From Oleidesulfovibrio alaskensis DSM 16109 (GTDB taxonomy: Bacteria > Desulfobacterota > Desulfovibrionia > Desulfovibrionales > Desulfovibrionaceae): a stretch of DNA of 64,000 bases. Position 1 is the stretch's first letter. Each line of letters begins with the position of its first letter. Made by a program: the position numbers and the translations under genes. This document shows, piece by piece, positions 1-9,108 of this stretch. The stretch is from contig NZ_KI519494.1 in NCBI RefSeq assembly GCF_000482745.1, forward strand, positions 248,001 through 312,000, written 5' to 3'. The notes beneath the pieces are model-generated. The model had not been told where the DNA came from. It saw only the letters and a program-made list of their open reading frames with translations, and made no database searches.

Positions 1-1480
1 CCGCAAAAGGCAGCCCCGTGGTGATGGTGGCTGTCTGCAGCGCCACCAGTCCGCCGCCCATCAGCAGCACCGCGGCCACAACGCCTTCGAGCAACGCCCA
101 GAAAAGGCGTGAAAGAACAGGCGGGTTGGGGTCTCCGCCCGAAGTTATGATGTCAATGACCATGGAGCCGGAGTCGGAAGAGGTCACAAAGAAGGTTATG
201 ACCACCACGATGCCCAGAAAGCAGGTGACAGAGCTGAGCGGGAAGTTTTCCAGCATGACGAAAAGGGATACCGGCAGGTTTTCCTGCACGGCGGTGGCAA
301 TGCCGCCTGCCCCGAACATTTCGATGTTCAGTGCTGTGTTGCCGAAGATGGTGATCCACAGAAACGTGATGAACGTGGGTACCAGCATGACTCCCATGAT
401 GAATTCGCGGATGGTGCGCCCGAAAGATACCCGGGCGATGAACATGCCTACAAAAGGTGACCAGGCGATCCACCAGGCCCAGTAAAAAATGGTCCAGCCG
501 TGCTGCCATTCGGTATGTTCATATGTCTCGTTCCATGTGGAAAGCTGCGGCAGAAACTGAATGTAATAGCCTATGTTTTCCAGTGTGGCGTTAAGGATGA
601 AAAGCGTGGGACCGAGAAAAAGCACAAACAGCGCCAGCATGCCGGCAAGAACGATGTTGATCTCACTCAGCCGGCGGATGCCTTTGTCAAGACCCGCGAC
701 GACACTCCATGTGGCAACAGCGGTGATGGCCGCAATAAGAATGACCTGAATGCCCGTGGACTGTCCGATACCCCACAGATGGTCCAGTCCCGCATTGACC
801 TGCTTGACTCCCAGACCCAGCGACGTGGCCACCCCGAACAGGGTTGCCACCGTGGCCATGATATCGATGGCGTTGCCCACAGGGCCGTAAATCCGCTCGC
901 CCAGCACGGGGTAGAATGCGGTCCGGATGGAAAGGGGCAGACCTTTGTTGAATGAAAAAAAGGCCAGCGACAGGGCGACAACGCTATACACAGCCCACGG
1001 ATGCAGGCCCCAGTGCAGAAACGTGATGTCCATGGCTTTGCGGGCGGCTTCCGTTGTTCCCGGTTCTGTCAGCGGATTGGCAACATAGTGGAACATGGGT
1101 TCTGCCACTCCGTAAAACAGCAGGCCGATGCCCATGCCAGCGGAAAACAGCATGGCAAACCACGCCATGGTGGAAAATTCTGGCTCGGCATCGGGACCGC
1201 CCAGTCGGATGTCTCCGTAGCGGCTGACAGTAAGCAGCAGAACAAACAGCAGTACAATGTTCATCGTGGCGATGAAGAACCAGCCCGTGTAGGTGGACAT
1301 GTAGGACTGCATCGTCTGGAATACGTCGCCAAGAAAATGCTGGAAAACTAAGGTGATGCCGACGAAGAGGAAGATAAGCCCCGCGGAGCCGAAAAAGACC
1401 CACGGATGTACTTCCAGATGAAACCAGCTCGGTTTCGTATCTGCTTCAGGAGTGGAGTTTTTGTTGCTTTGTTCGTTCAC
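1..1480 (-). CDS. BCCT-family choline/betaine-type transporter (3' end outside window)
   Basis: Sodium- or proton-coupled uptake of quaternary ammonium compounds (choline, betaine, carnitine) across the inner membrane. About 493 residues are visible; the C-terminus runs off the left edge. The start is GTG at 1480. The translation shows many hydrophobic segments, the early BCCT stretch FSAGMGIGLLFYGVAEPMF and the family signature WAWWIAWSPFVGMFIARVSF with GRTIREF following. No single long open frame had been called here because it starts with GTG and is cut by the window edge. Its position 14 kb from a choline-degrading microcompartment makes choline a sensible substrate, but that is inference; betaine or another substrate is possible. 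Confidence 0.9.
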   Translation of the reverse strand, partial: MNEQSNKNSTPEADTKPSWFHLEVHPWVFFGSAGLIFLFVGITLVFQHFLGDVFQTMQSYMSTYTGWFFIATMNIVLLFVLLLTVSRYGDIRLGGPDAEPEFSTMAWFAMLFSAGMGIGLLFYGVAEPMFHYVANPLTEPGTTEAARKAMDITFLHWGLHPWAVYSVVALSLAFFSFNKGLPLSIRTAFYPVLGERIYGPVGNAIDIMATVATLFGVATSLGLGVKQVNAGLDHLWGIGQSTGIQVILIAAITAVATWSVVAGLDKGIRRLSEINIVLAGMLALFVLFLGPTLFILNATLENIGYYIQFLPQLSTWNETYEHTEWQHGWTIFYWAWWIAWSPFVGMFIARVSFGRTIREFIMGVMLVPTFITFLWITIFGNTALNIEMFGAGGIATAVQENLPVSLFVMLENFPLSSVTCFLGIVVVITFFVTSSDSGSMVIDIITSGGDPNPPVLSRLFWALLEGVVAAVLLMGGGLVALQTATITTGLPFA

Positions 1481-1768
1481 AGTCTCATCCTTGTGTAGGG
1501 GGCGGCCGTCCGGCACGCTCCGTTCAGCACGGAGCGCATCCTGCCCGGCGTAAACCGGAATAAGCCGGTACGTATCCCGTCACGCAGTTGCGGTTGCGAA
1601 AACGACTATCCCCCGAAATGTTTTTGGTGGTTTTTAGGCCAAAAATAATACGTCAAAGCAGGCCTGCCGTCAAAGCTGCGGCCGGATAATTGTCAAACCA
1701 TCCGGTGAGGCATGACGGACCGTAAGAGAAACAATCAGGTGCAGGGCAAAAAAGCTGTGCCGTGATGC

Positions 1769-2542
1769 TTAGATATTGCGGATAATGAGTATGATTGCGC
1801 TTAACGCGGAAACAAGGAATACCACCGGCCGGGTGTAGCCCGCGTCGCACAGTGCCGCGGCACGGCGCGAGGCCAGATAGCCCAGTGCCACAGCGGGAGC
1901 CAGCATCAGCGCTACTGTCAGTTCGCGTTGGCCTATTTTACCCACATAGGCCAGTGCCGCCTGAGCCATGATAATGGAAATGAGACCTACAAACGCCAGC
2001 GTGCCGCGCAGCCTCGGTCCCGGCTCGTTCTGAAGAGCCAGTGCCAGCGGCGGCAGGCCGACACCGCTCACCGTGCCCATGAATCCGCCCACCAGACCGG
2101 CGGAGAGCAGAGTGGCTTTGCCCTGCGGCACCGGCAGCCCCGAAGCGCTCATGCCGACAGCAGCCAGAATGAGCGCGCTGAGCAGCAGGGCTGTTTCCCG
2201 CTGCGGCAGACTGCTGATGAGAGCTGCGGCGACAACGGTTCCTATAAGGTAACCGCCTATGGTCCCTCTGACACTGGGCATGCTTACATGTCTGCGGCCG
2301 CTATAGGCCATCAGTGCCGTGATGATGCTGACCAGCAGCACAACAGGACCGGGAAGAAACACCGGGTCGATGATGTTGAGCAGAGGGCCGATGAGCAGAG
2401 CCAGACCGAATCCGGCGACTCCCTGTGCGAAAGCGCCGAAAAACACAATGATAAACGCAAGCCCGAGGCTTGAGAGTGAAAGTCCTGTTTCAAGCATGGA
2501 ATAATGAAAAAAGGCTAGATGTGAGTGTGTTGTATCCATCAT
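1769..2542 (-). CDS. TauE/SafE-family membrane permease (sulfite exporter type)
   Basis: A 257-residue polytopic inner-membrane protein of the TauE/SafE (formerly DUF81) family, whose members export sulfite, sulfoacetate or other organosulfur anions. About eight hydrophobic segments are visible. The early run FGAFAQGVAGFGLALLIGP, with its Gly-rich FAQGVAGFG, is typical of the first family repeat, and a second glycine-rich repeat (GGFMGTVSGVGLPPLAL) starts near residue 150. Length is normal for the family. It stands alone, 288 bp from the BCCT gene on the same strand. The substrate cannot be read from sequence; in a sulfate reducer a sulfur oxyanion is plausible but unproven. Confidence 0.85.
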   Translation of the reverse strand: MMDTTHSHLAFFHYSMLETGLSLSSLGLAFIIVFFGAFAQGVAGFGLALLIGPLLNIIDPVFLPGPVVLLVSIITALMAYSGRRHVSMPSVRGTIGGYLIGTVVAAALISSLPQRETALLLSALILAAVGMSASGLPVPQGKATLLSAGLVGGFMGTVSGVGLPPLALALQNEPGPRLRGTLAFVGLISIIMAQAALAYVGKIGQRELTVALMLAPAVALGYLASRRAAALCDAGYTRPVVFLVSALSAIILIIRNI

Positions 2543-2864
2543 TGCCGCCCGTGCCGTGATGAGAAAGCACGGGACGCTTTTGCAGTACGGTCAAGCCGTC
2601 CGCGGTACGATGTTGCGCAGCGTGGCGGCTTCCTTCCGGTCTGCGGCAGGCGGGAAGAAGGCCGTGCCACCTTCAATGGTATGGTTGGACATGAAATGAA
2701 ATGTGTCAATTCATAATTCGCCCATGCGGGGCGTAAGCATGGTGAACCAGCCTGAACGGGATGAAAAACACGAAGATGCAGCATGCATTGCACGGAGCGC
2801 TGTTCTGAGTTTGCTGTTTTTGCCGTCGGTGCAGCTCGGTTTTTCTATCTGCTGGTTGAGTGTA
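2543..2864. other. Intergenic stretch, no gene seen
   Basis: 322 bp between the TauE/SafE gene start and the end of the methyltransferase gene, both on the minus strand. Open frames here have arginine- and cysteine-rich compositions typical of non-coding shadows. It presumably carries the promoter of the permease, but no convincing -35/-10 pair or terminator hairpin was found. Confidence 0.5.
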
Positions 2865-3836
2865 CTACGGTGCTATCCCGTCTTTTTTCTGTCCGATGCA
2901 CAGCCCTACTGATTCATTGATGTTGTCAAGTGAACCGGAGAGTATTGTCAGGTTTTCGGACAGAAATTGAAGCGTTTCTGTCCGTTCTTTGACACCGCCC
3001 GGTGTGTCCAGTTCTGTCGCCTCACCGGAGAGAATATAATCAAAAACAAAAATGCCGCCCGGCGCCAGATGGTCCAGCAGATGTCTGGCAATGGTCAGGG
3101 GTTTGTGCAGGTGCTCAAAAACAGTGGTGATGACAATGAAGTCGTAGACTTTTCCGTCCTCAAGCGGCTGATCGAATTTTTCGGGAGAGATTACCGGCAT
3201 GTCGGTGACGGCGTCGTCCCGCATGTATAAATGGCGCGCATAATGGAAAGGAAAGTTGGCGATATCCGTAAGTGTCCATGATACTGGGATATGGTTATAA
3301 TAGTTTTTCCATGTGCGGTAGTACGGAGCGAGTGAGCAGCCGAATTCAAGAGCGCGCATGCCCGCAGACAGGTGCCTGAAGGCTTTGTAGGCGCGTATGG
3401 GGCGCAATGCGAGCCCGTAAACGTAAGAAAATGTGGAGTATATGTTGTGCGGCTTCTGCCAGTTGGCAAGGTGCAGGTCAGGACTGTCCCATCGGTAATC
3501 CGCAGGATTCTGGACTTTCAGCCTGTATGCGTGACGCAGGGCGTGAAAATCGGCAATATAAAGGGGACGGCCGTTAAGGGCATTGCGCCAGTAGTCCTCA
3601 AAGTCCGTGAACCATTTTTTTACAAAACCGCACATGACAAGCGGTTCCATGTACCGGGTCTTTTGCAGCAGTGCTGTCGTAAAAAAAGACAGCTTGTTGC
3701 GCAGAAAGGATTTTCGGACAGTGTTCTTTTTGGCCGACTTATATGCTTCATCCTGTCTGCTGTAAGCTGCAGGAAGATTTATTCTGAGGTCGTCATAGCC
3801 GTTGCCGCCCGGCAGCCAGTCCTGTTCATCTGACAT
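2865..3836 (-). CDS. SAM-dependent methyltransferase-like protein
   Basis: A 323-residue soluble protein with a class I methyltransferase core in its C-terminal half. The segment MRALEFGCSLAPYYRTW (about residue 160) is the SAM-binding loop in a modified form (E-F-G-C-S rather than E-x-G-x-G). FIVITTVFEHLHKP is the post-motif with the usual E-H-L. LAPGGIFVFDYI is the typical strand after it. The N-terminal 150 residues match nothing I recognise. The start is preceded by AGGAAA. It is flanked by unrelated genes, so substrate is unknown. By eye the region is richer in A+T than its neighbours, hinting at separate acquisition. Confidence 0.7.
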   Translation of the reverse strand: MSDEQDWLPGGNGYDDLRINLPAAYSRQDEAYKSAKKNTVRKSFLRNKLSFFTTALLQKTRYMEPLVMCGFVKKWFTDFEDYWRNALNGRPLYIADFHALRHAYRLKVQNPADYRWDSPDLHLANWQKPHNIYSTFSYVYGLALRPIRAYKAFRHLSAGMRALEFGCSLAPYYRTWKNYYNHIPVSWTLTDIANFPFHYARHLYMRDDAVTDMPVISPEKFDQPLEDGKVYDFIVITTVFEHLHKPLTIARHLLDHLAPGGIFVFDYILSGEATELDTPGGVKERTETLQFLSENLTILSGSLDNINESVGLCIGQKKDGIAP

Positions 3837-4534
3837 GAGGTTTCCTTTACTGAAAATTGCCGGCTTGAGGCCGGAACAGCTTTAACGCCGCTGTTGCAAA
3901 AGAGGCGCAGCAGAATTTTATACTATTCTGCATTACAATATATCAAGCGGTAGTGTGTGTAAATGGTGATTGATTATGGATTGTTGAGGTTGTACGGCAT
4001 GCGCTGCCCCGCCGGATGCATGCAGTCTTGACCGGTCCGGTATCAGCTGAAAAGGCCCGCGTGCGGCCGCACATGCTGCCGTAAATGCCGTCAGCACCGG
4101 GAGTGCTTCCGGGCTTTTGTGATATATGACACTTGTCTGCGGCGGCGCTTGCTGCTTTTTTTTGTCGCTGCGTAGCCGCAAATGTCGAAAAGGCTATTGA
4201 CGCAACTTGACGCCGCGCTGACCCCGCATGTACTGTGCGTCCACTGTGAAGGGGACGGCGCGGCAATGCGGTGCCGCGTCTCTGCCTGCCGCTACGGAAA
4301 GCAGGCCCGGCCGCGTGACGGCGCCGGGCATACCGCCGGTCAGCACCGGCGTTTTTTTCGTGCGGCGGTACGCACGGCACACCGCACCGCGCAGGCGTAT
4401 GCGTCTGTTTTTTCTGTGTCGTTCTCCCCTTGTTCCGTATCTGCTTTTATCCGGGGCACAAGCGGGCAGCGTGGGTGCCACGCCGCCTGCCTGCCTCCGT
4501 GCGGCCATGCCGCATGAAACAAGGGGTGTGATCA
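3837..4534. other. Long leader/intergenic region upstream of the permease gene
   Basis: About 700 bp without a credible gene. Several frames of 80-150 codons cross it on both strands but are rich in Arg, Ala, His and Cys with no recognisable motif, and they overlap one another. The one clear element is a terminator-like hairpin at 4334-4358 pointing toward the amino acid permease. The 5' part (3880-3960) is A+T-rich and may hold promoters. Confidence 0.5.
4334..4358 (+). terminator. Rho-independent terminator-like hairpin in the permease leader
   Basis: CGCCGGT, loop CAGC, ACCGGCG, followed by seven T residues. It lies 177 bp upstream of the aromatic amino acid permease start, with no gene ending before it on the plus strand. 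It may end a small RNA or act as an attenuator; no competing antiterminator helix or leader peptide was identified. Confidence 0.7.
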
Positions 4535-5701
4535 ATGTTGGATTCCAGACATTCCGGCGCGGCCTGTATTGTGGCGGGCACCGCCATAGGGGCGGGCATG
4601 CTGGGGCTGCCCATGGTTATCGGTCCCATGGGCTTTCTGCCGGGAACATTGCTTATGGCCGTGGTATGGGCCATGGCGCTTTTTTCCGCGCTGCTTCTGC
4701 TTGAAGTGAATCTGAAAATAGGCGCCGGAAAAAATTTCAATAATATGGCCCGCGAAGTGCTGGGCCGCGGCGGGCAGATAGTGGCCACGGGCAGCATGGC
4801 TTTTTTGCTGTATGCGCTGCTGGTAGCCTATCTGACCGGTGTGGGCGGTCTTGTGGCACGTACCGGCGGCGCGCTGGGCATGGCCGTCACTCCGCAGGCC
4901 GGCAGTCTGCTTTTTGCAGTGGCCGGCGGTGTGGTGGTGCTTATCGGCACGGCGCTTGTGGTCAGAGTCAATAAAGCGCTTTTCTACGGTATGCTTGTGG
5001 CCATGGTTGTGGCTTTTGCCAGCCTTGTGCCGGGGGTGGATGTGGCGAACCTGACCACGGCGGCCCCCCGCGAAAAGCTGGTACTGGCCTGCCTGCCCGT
5101 GCTGTTTACGTCTTTCGGGTTTCATACGGGCATACCGAGCATCGTCCGTTTTTTGCGCAGCGATGCCCGCAGCCTGCGAAGAGTCATTCTGGTGGGTACG
5201 GCGTTGCCCGTCATCTGTTACTTTCTGTGGCTTATGGTGTCGCTGGGAGGTATGCCCGCTGCGGACATCAGCCGTATGGGCGGTAATGTGGACACGCTTG
5301 TTTCCGCCCTTGCCGGCAGTTCGGCATGGCTCGGATCGGTACTGTCCGCTTTTGCCGCTCTGGCGCTGATCACATCGTTTCTCGGGGTGGCGCTGGCACT
5401 GTTTGACCTTCTGGCCGAAACATTCCGGCTTAGCGATTCTGTGCTGCACCGGACGGTTACGGCAGTGCTGGTGTTTGCCCCGCCGGTGACTGCCGCGCTA
5501 TTGTCGCCGGGCAGATTCATTCAGGCACTGGCCCATGCGGGCGCCGCGTTGACCATCCTTGCGGTGTTTCTGCCCTGTGCCATGGCATGGAAGCTGCGGC
5601 GCGACAAAGTGCAGGCGTCCTATCAGGTGGCGGGCGGTACCGCCGCGCTTGTGGTGACCTCTGCTTTCGGTTTGCTGGTGGTTTCGGCAAGCTATCTGTA
5701 A
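4535..5701 (+). CDS. Aromatic amino acid permease (Mtr/TnaB/TyrP family)
   Basis: A 388-residue inner-membrane transporter of the hydroxy/aromatic amino acid permease family, which imports tryptophan or tyrosine with protons. The N-terminus GAACIVAGTAIGAGMLGLPM carries the family's first-helix signature (G-T-x-I-G-A-G-M-L). About eleven hydrophobic segments follow, and the conserved FTSFGFHTGIPSIVRFL (near residue 190) matches the family loop. The length is close to the usual 400 residues. It is monocistronic, with a strong terminator 22 bp after the stop. A hairpin in the leader suggests possible attenuation. Tryptophan versus tyrosine cannot be decided. Confidence 0.88.
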   Translation: MLDSRHSGAACIVAGTAIGAGMLGLPMVIGPMGFLPGTLLMAVVWAMALFSALLLLEVNLKIGAGKNFNNMAREVLGRGGQIVATGSMAFLLYALLVAYLTGVGGLVARTGGALGMAVTPQAGSLLFAVAGGVVVLIGTALVVRVNKALFYGMLVAMVVAFASLVPGVDVANLTTAAPREKLVLACLPVLFTSFGFHTGIPSIVRFLRSDARSLRRVILVGTALPVICYFLWLMVSLGGMPAADISRMGGNVDTLVSALAGSSAWLGSVLSAFAALALITSFLGVALALFDLLAETFRLSDSVLHRTVTAVLVFAPPVTAALLSPGRFIQALAHAGAALTILAVFLPCAMAWKLRRDKVQASYQVAGGTAALVVTSAFGLLVVSASYL

Positions 5702-5721
5702 GTTTCCTGCTATGCCGGTCC

Positions 5722-5748
5722 AAGGCTCCGCACGATGTGCGGAGCCTT
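5722..5748 (+). terminator. Terminator of the aromatic amino acid permease gene
   Basis: Perfect 12-bp stem AAGGCTCCGCAC / GTGCGGAGCCTT with loop GAT, followed by TTGTTTTG. It starts 21 bp after the permease stop codon. Confidence 0.85.
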
Positions 5749-5891
5749 TTGTTTTGCACAGTGAGCACTACCGGCTGAATTTTTCACGCGCGTTGACGTT
5801 GCGGCGCTGTCTGCTTATGTAGACTGGACATCCCCGCGGCCGCTTTGCCGGCCCGAACGCAAGACTGGTCCGTGTGACCGGGAGGTGCATT

Positions 5892-6467
5892 ATGAAACGT
5901 CTTCTGCTTGCTCTGCTGTTGGTGCTTGTTGCGTCCTCTGCGCAGGCCGCTGTGTGGAAGGTGGATACAGATCATTCCGCCGTGCATTTCAGCATACAGC
6001 ATATGATGATAGCGCAGGTGCGCGGCGCGTTTCACGACATCAGCGGTTCTGTGACGTTCGACGGCGCAGTGCCGTCCGCCTTTGACATCACTGTAGAAGT
6101 GGACAGCCTTGATACCGGCGTGGACAAACGGGACGATCATCTGGAAAGCGCCGACTTTTTCGACGAGCAGCGTTTTCCGCTGATCCGTTTTGTAAGCACG
6201 GCGGTCACTCCTTCCGGCGAGGGGTACGAGGTGACCGGCAATCTGACCCTTAAGGGAGTGACCAGACCCGTGACGTTCATGCTGGGGGGGCTGGACAGAA
6301 GCATTACCGACCCGTGGGGCAATGTGCGCAGGGGCGGGGTGGCAACATTGACCATTGACAGGCGCGATTATGACGTGCGCTGGAATGCTCCGCTGGACGG
6401 CGGCGGGCTGCTGATAGGCAATGATGTTGATATCATTGTTGATTTTGAAGTGCTTGAGCCGCGCTGA
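5892..6467 (+). CDS. YceI-family periplasmic lipocalin-like protein
   Basis: A 191-residue exported protein. The ATG at 5892 is chosen over an in-frame upstream ATG at 5874 because GGAGGT lies at 5881-5886 and the product then opens with a clean signal peptide (MKRLLLALLLVLVASSAQA, cleavage before AVWKVD). The mature part is a YceI beta-barrel: WKVDTDHSAVHFSIQHMM at the N-terminus, and later the family-typical DDHLESADFFDEQRFPLI and LTLKGVTRPVTF. YceI proteins bind isoprenoid lipids in a barrel; the physiological role here is unknown. It is a single gene with its own terminator. Confidence 0.92.
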   Translation: MKRLLLALLLVLVASSAQAAVWKVDTDHSAVHFSIQHMMIAQVRGAFHDISGSVTFDGAVPSAFDITVEVDSLDTGVDKRDDHLESADFFDEQRFPLIRFVSTAVTPSGEGYEVTGNLTLKGVTRPVTFMLGGLDRSITDPWGNVRRGGVATLTIDRRDYDVRWNAPLDGGGLLIGNDVDIIVDFEVLEPR

Positions 6468-6495
6468 CGTCAGCATTCTTTTGTGAAGATATCGG

Positions 6496-6520
6496 GCAGC
6501 CCCCACGGGGGGCTGCTTTT
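6496..6520 (+). terminator. Terminator of the yceI-like gene
   Basis: GCAGCCCC / GGGGCTGC stem at 6496-6516 followed by a run of eight T residues. It lies 28 bp after the stop. Confidence 0.85.
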
Positions 6521-6524
6521 TTTT

Positions 6525-6945
6525 GTGCCGCCGTCTGCCGGCTGCTGAAGCAGAACAGCCGCGGTATTGTAACATTCTGCGGTTATATCATGCGCGGTGT
6601 ATCTGCTCCGCGCAGCGTTCTTCCGGCTGATGCTGAAATACTGTTGTCTATTTCGGGATATGTTTTTCTGTGTGCGCGCGGGCTGCGTTGCATTGCTCAG
6701 GTGTCAGGTCATGGATTGTTTTCTCTTCAGGCAGAGCCGGTCCGTTATTTATTTCCTGCACCGGATGGGCATTTTTTGCTTGCATGTATATACTTGCTTA
6801 CTGTTATAACATAAGCCGCAGGCAATATGAAAATGCATGCAGTGGTCAGGTTTTCTGCCGACAGTCTGCAACTGGCGCGGTGCATGGTTGCAGATGGCAC
6901 ATTATGGCGGTTTCCGGCCGCCGTTTTACAGACGGGGGAGCAATA
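6525..6945. other. Intergenic leader of the first chemoreceptor gene
   Basis: About 420 bp. The open frame of the chemoreceptor extends upstream to 6670, but the added 92 residues are Cys/Arg-rich and precede the membrane anchor, so they are judged untranslated. A possible sigma-70-like promoter is TTGCAT near 6779 and TATAAC near 6804, with a 19-bp spacer longer than ideal. No other feature seen. Confidence 0.4.
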
Positions 6946-9108
6946 ATGCTTAAGAATCTTGGACTGACATGGAAGATCATGATCATACTGGTCGTGGTCG
7001 TTCCGGCAATGCTCGGTCTGACACTGTACATGACAGGGTCTTTTACCGAGCATATGGAGCGGACAGCCCGTGAACAGAGCCTGGAAACGGCTTACAGGTA
7101 TGCGGGAAAAATTGATGCCGACATGAGTCTGGCCATGCATTCGGCCAGAGCGTTTGCCCGGCTTGCGGAAAGTATGATGGGGCACGAAGGGCGCCCCACG
7201 CGTGAAGCGCTGCGTGACAGCATGGAAAACTTTCTGCGCGACCATACCAACCTGCTGGGTATGTTCGCAACGTTCGAGCCGGATGTCTTTGACGGCATGG
7301 ACAGCATGTACCGCGGGGCCACATATCACAACAAGGACGGCCGGTTCGTGCCGTGGGTTCACTATGAGGGCGGCGTCATAAAGACCATTCCCAGCGTGGG
7401 GTATGATGTGGATGACGCAGACGGTGCATGGTATCATCTGCCGCGCAAAACCGGCAAAGAAATCATAATGGAGCCGTGGGCCTACGAAATAGGCGGCGAG
7501 TTTGTCATGATGGTGGACATGCTGGTACCCCTGCGCAGGAACGGGCGGTTTGCCGGTGTGGTCGGTATTGACTATCCGATGGGCACCATCGATGAATTCG
7601 TGAAAGACATTAAAATGTTCGATACCGGTTATGCTTTTCTGCTTTCCGCCACGGGCACGTACGTGGCGCATCCGCAGAACCAGCTGGTGACTGACAAGGC
7701 GAATATATTCAGCCAGCCGCAGACAGAAGCCGAGCTGCGCGCCGGTCTCAAGCGGGTGCAGCAGGGCGAGGATTTTTCCATCACCGTTGAGCGTGACGGT
7801 AAACGTCACCTGCTTACTTTTGTACCCATTTTCATAGGCCGGGCCGACACGCCGTTTATTCTGGGTCTTGACGTACCCGTGGCCGAGGTGCTGGCCGCAG
7901 CGTACGGCATGCGTAATAACGCGCTGATGATCGGCGGTGTGACGGCAGTCTTCATTCTGTTGATCATTCTGTACATATCGCGGGTTATCAGCAGACCCAT
8001 TCAGGAAACCGTGCGTGCGGTGGAGGGGATAGCCTCGGGCAACCTCGGTACGCGGCTGCCTGCGGATTCGAAAGATGAAGTGGGACGCATGCAGGCTTCG
8101 GTTAATCATATGGCCGAAGAACTGGCGCGCAACATGGGTGAAATCAAGACGCAGCAGGCAGCTGCCGAAGAAAAGACGCGTGTGGCGGAACAGGCCATGC
8201 AGGATGCGCAGGAGGCCCGCAGGCAGGCGGAGGAAGCACGTCGGGAAGGCATGCTGATGGCCGCCGGCCGTCTGGAGCAGATTGTGGCGCATCTTTCCAG
8301 TGCTTCGGAAGAAATCTCGGCTCAGTCCAATGAAATACGGCATGGTTCCGAGATTCAGCGGGACCGCATAGCCTCTACGGCCACGGCCATGGAGGAAATG
8401 AATGCCACGGTGCTTGAGGTGGCCAGAAACGCCGGTGAAACAGCGGACCAGACCAATGCCTCGCGCGCCAGCGCACTGGAAGGGGCGCAGGTGGTCACAG
8501 AATCTGTGGCAGCCATGAACAGTATCAAGACCAATGCCGATGCCCTGAAGGAAAACATGGCGGCACTGGGCACGCAGGCCCAGTCCATCGGGGCCATTAT
8601 GACGGTCATCGAGGATATAGCCGACCAGACCAATCTGCTGGCGCTGAACGCAGCCATCGAAGCCGCCCGTGCCGGTGACGCCGGACGGGGTTTCGCCGTG
8701 GTGGCCGACGAAGTGCGCAAGCTGGCGGAGAAAACCATGGGCGCCACCAAGGAGGTCGGCCAGTCCATCAAGGCTATTCAGCAGGCCGCGCGGCAGAATA
8801 TGGAAGCCATGGAAGCCACGGTGGAACGCATCGGTCATGCCACCACGCTGTCACAGCGTTCAGGTGAGGTGCTGCATGCCATTGTCGCCGCAGTGGAACA
8901 GTCAGCCGACAGGGTGCAGAGCATTGCCACGGCAGCCGAACAGCAGTCGGCAACGTCCGAGGAGATAAACAGCGCGGTCGAGGAAATAAACCAGATAACA
9001 CTGGACACCGCGCAGGCTGTGAACGAAGCGGCCATTGCCGCTGAAGAGCTGGCCCGTCAGGCACAGGAGCTCAGTGCCATCATCGACGACATGAAAAATC
9101 AGGGATAA
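6946..9108 (+). CDS. Methyl-accepting chemotaxis protein with double-Cache sensor (tandem copy 1)
   Basis: A 720-residue transmembrane chemoreceptor. It starts at ATG 6946 after GGGGGAG and opens with a membrane anchor (KIMIILVVVVPAMLGLTLYM). A periplasmic Cache-type sensor covers about residues 35-320, including EPDVFDGMDSMYRG, WYHLPRKTGKE and the Cache-like GYAFLLSATGTYVAHPQ. The second membrane helix is near 325-347, then HAMP, then the cytoplasmic signalling domain with the hairpin-tip sequence DIADQTNLLALNAAIEAARA and GFAVVADEVRKLAEKT. It has no C-terminal CheR-tether pentapeptide. The next gene is a same-length paralogue. The ligand is unknown; proximity to choline genes makes a quaternary amine possible. 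Confidence 0.93.
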   Translation: MLKNLGLTWKIMIILVVVVPAMLGLTLYMTGSFTEHMERTAREQSLETAYRYAGKIDADMSLAMHSARAFARLAESMMGHEGRPTREALRDSMENFLRDHTNLLGMFATFEPDVFDGMDSMYRGATYHNKDGRFVPWVHYEGGVIKTIPSVGYDVDDADGAWYHLPRKTGKEIIMEPWAYEIGGEFVMMVDMLVPLRRNGRFAGVVGIDYPMGTIDEFVKDIKMFDTGYAFLLSATGTYVAHPQNQLVTDKANIFSQPQTEAELRAGLKRVQQGEDFSITVERDGKRHLLTFVPIFIGRADTPFILGLDVPVAEVLAAAYGMRNNALMIGGVTAVFILLIILYISRVISRPIQETVRAVEGIASGNLGTRLPADSKDEVGRMQASVNHMAEELARNMGEIKTQQAAAEEKTRVAEQAMQDAQEARRQAEEARREGMLMAAGRLEQIVAHLSSASEEISAQSNEIRHGSEIQRDRIASTATAMEEMNATVLEVARNAGETADQTNASRASALEGAQVVTESVAAMNSIKTNADALKENMAALGTQAQSIGAIMTVIEDIADQTNLLALNAAIEAARAGDAGRGFAVVADEVRKLAEKTMGATKEVGQSIKAIQQAARQNMEAMEATVERIGHATTLSQRSGEVLHAIVAAVEQSADRVQSIATAAEQQSATSEEINSAVEEINQITLDTAQAVNEAAIAAEELARQAQELSAIIDDMKNQG

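Noticed and set aside
3943..4380. 145-codon minus-strand frame in the permease leader
   Set aside because: Arg/Ala/His-rich, no ribosome-binding site, no recognisable domain, and crosses the terminator hairpin.
4190..4520. T-box or other known riboswitch upstream of the permease
   Set aside because: No T-box sequence or specifier-loop architecture could be recognised; only a terminator hairpin is supported.
6745..8838. 697-codon open frame on the minus strand across chemoreceptor 1
   Set aside because: It is antisense to a clear chemoreceptor, has His/Arg/Cys-rich composition and no motif; the frame is open only because of codon bias in the real gene.
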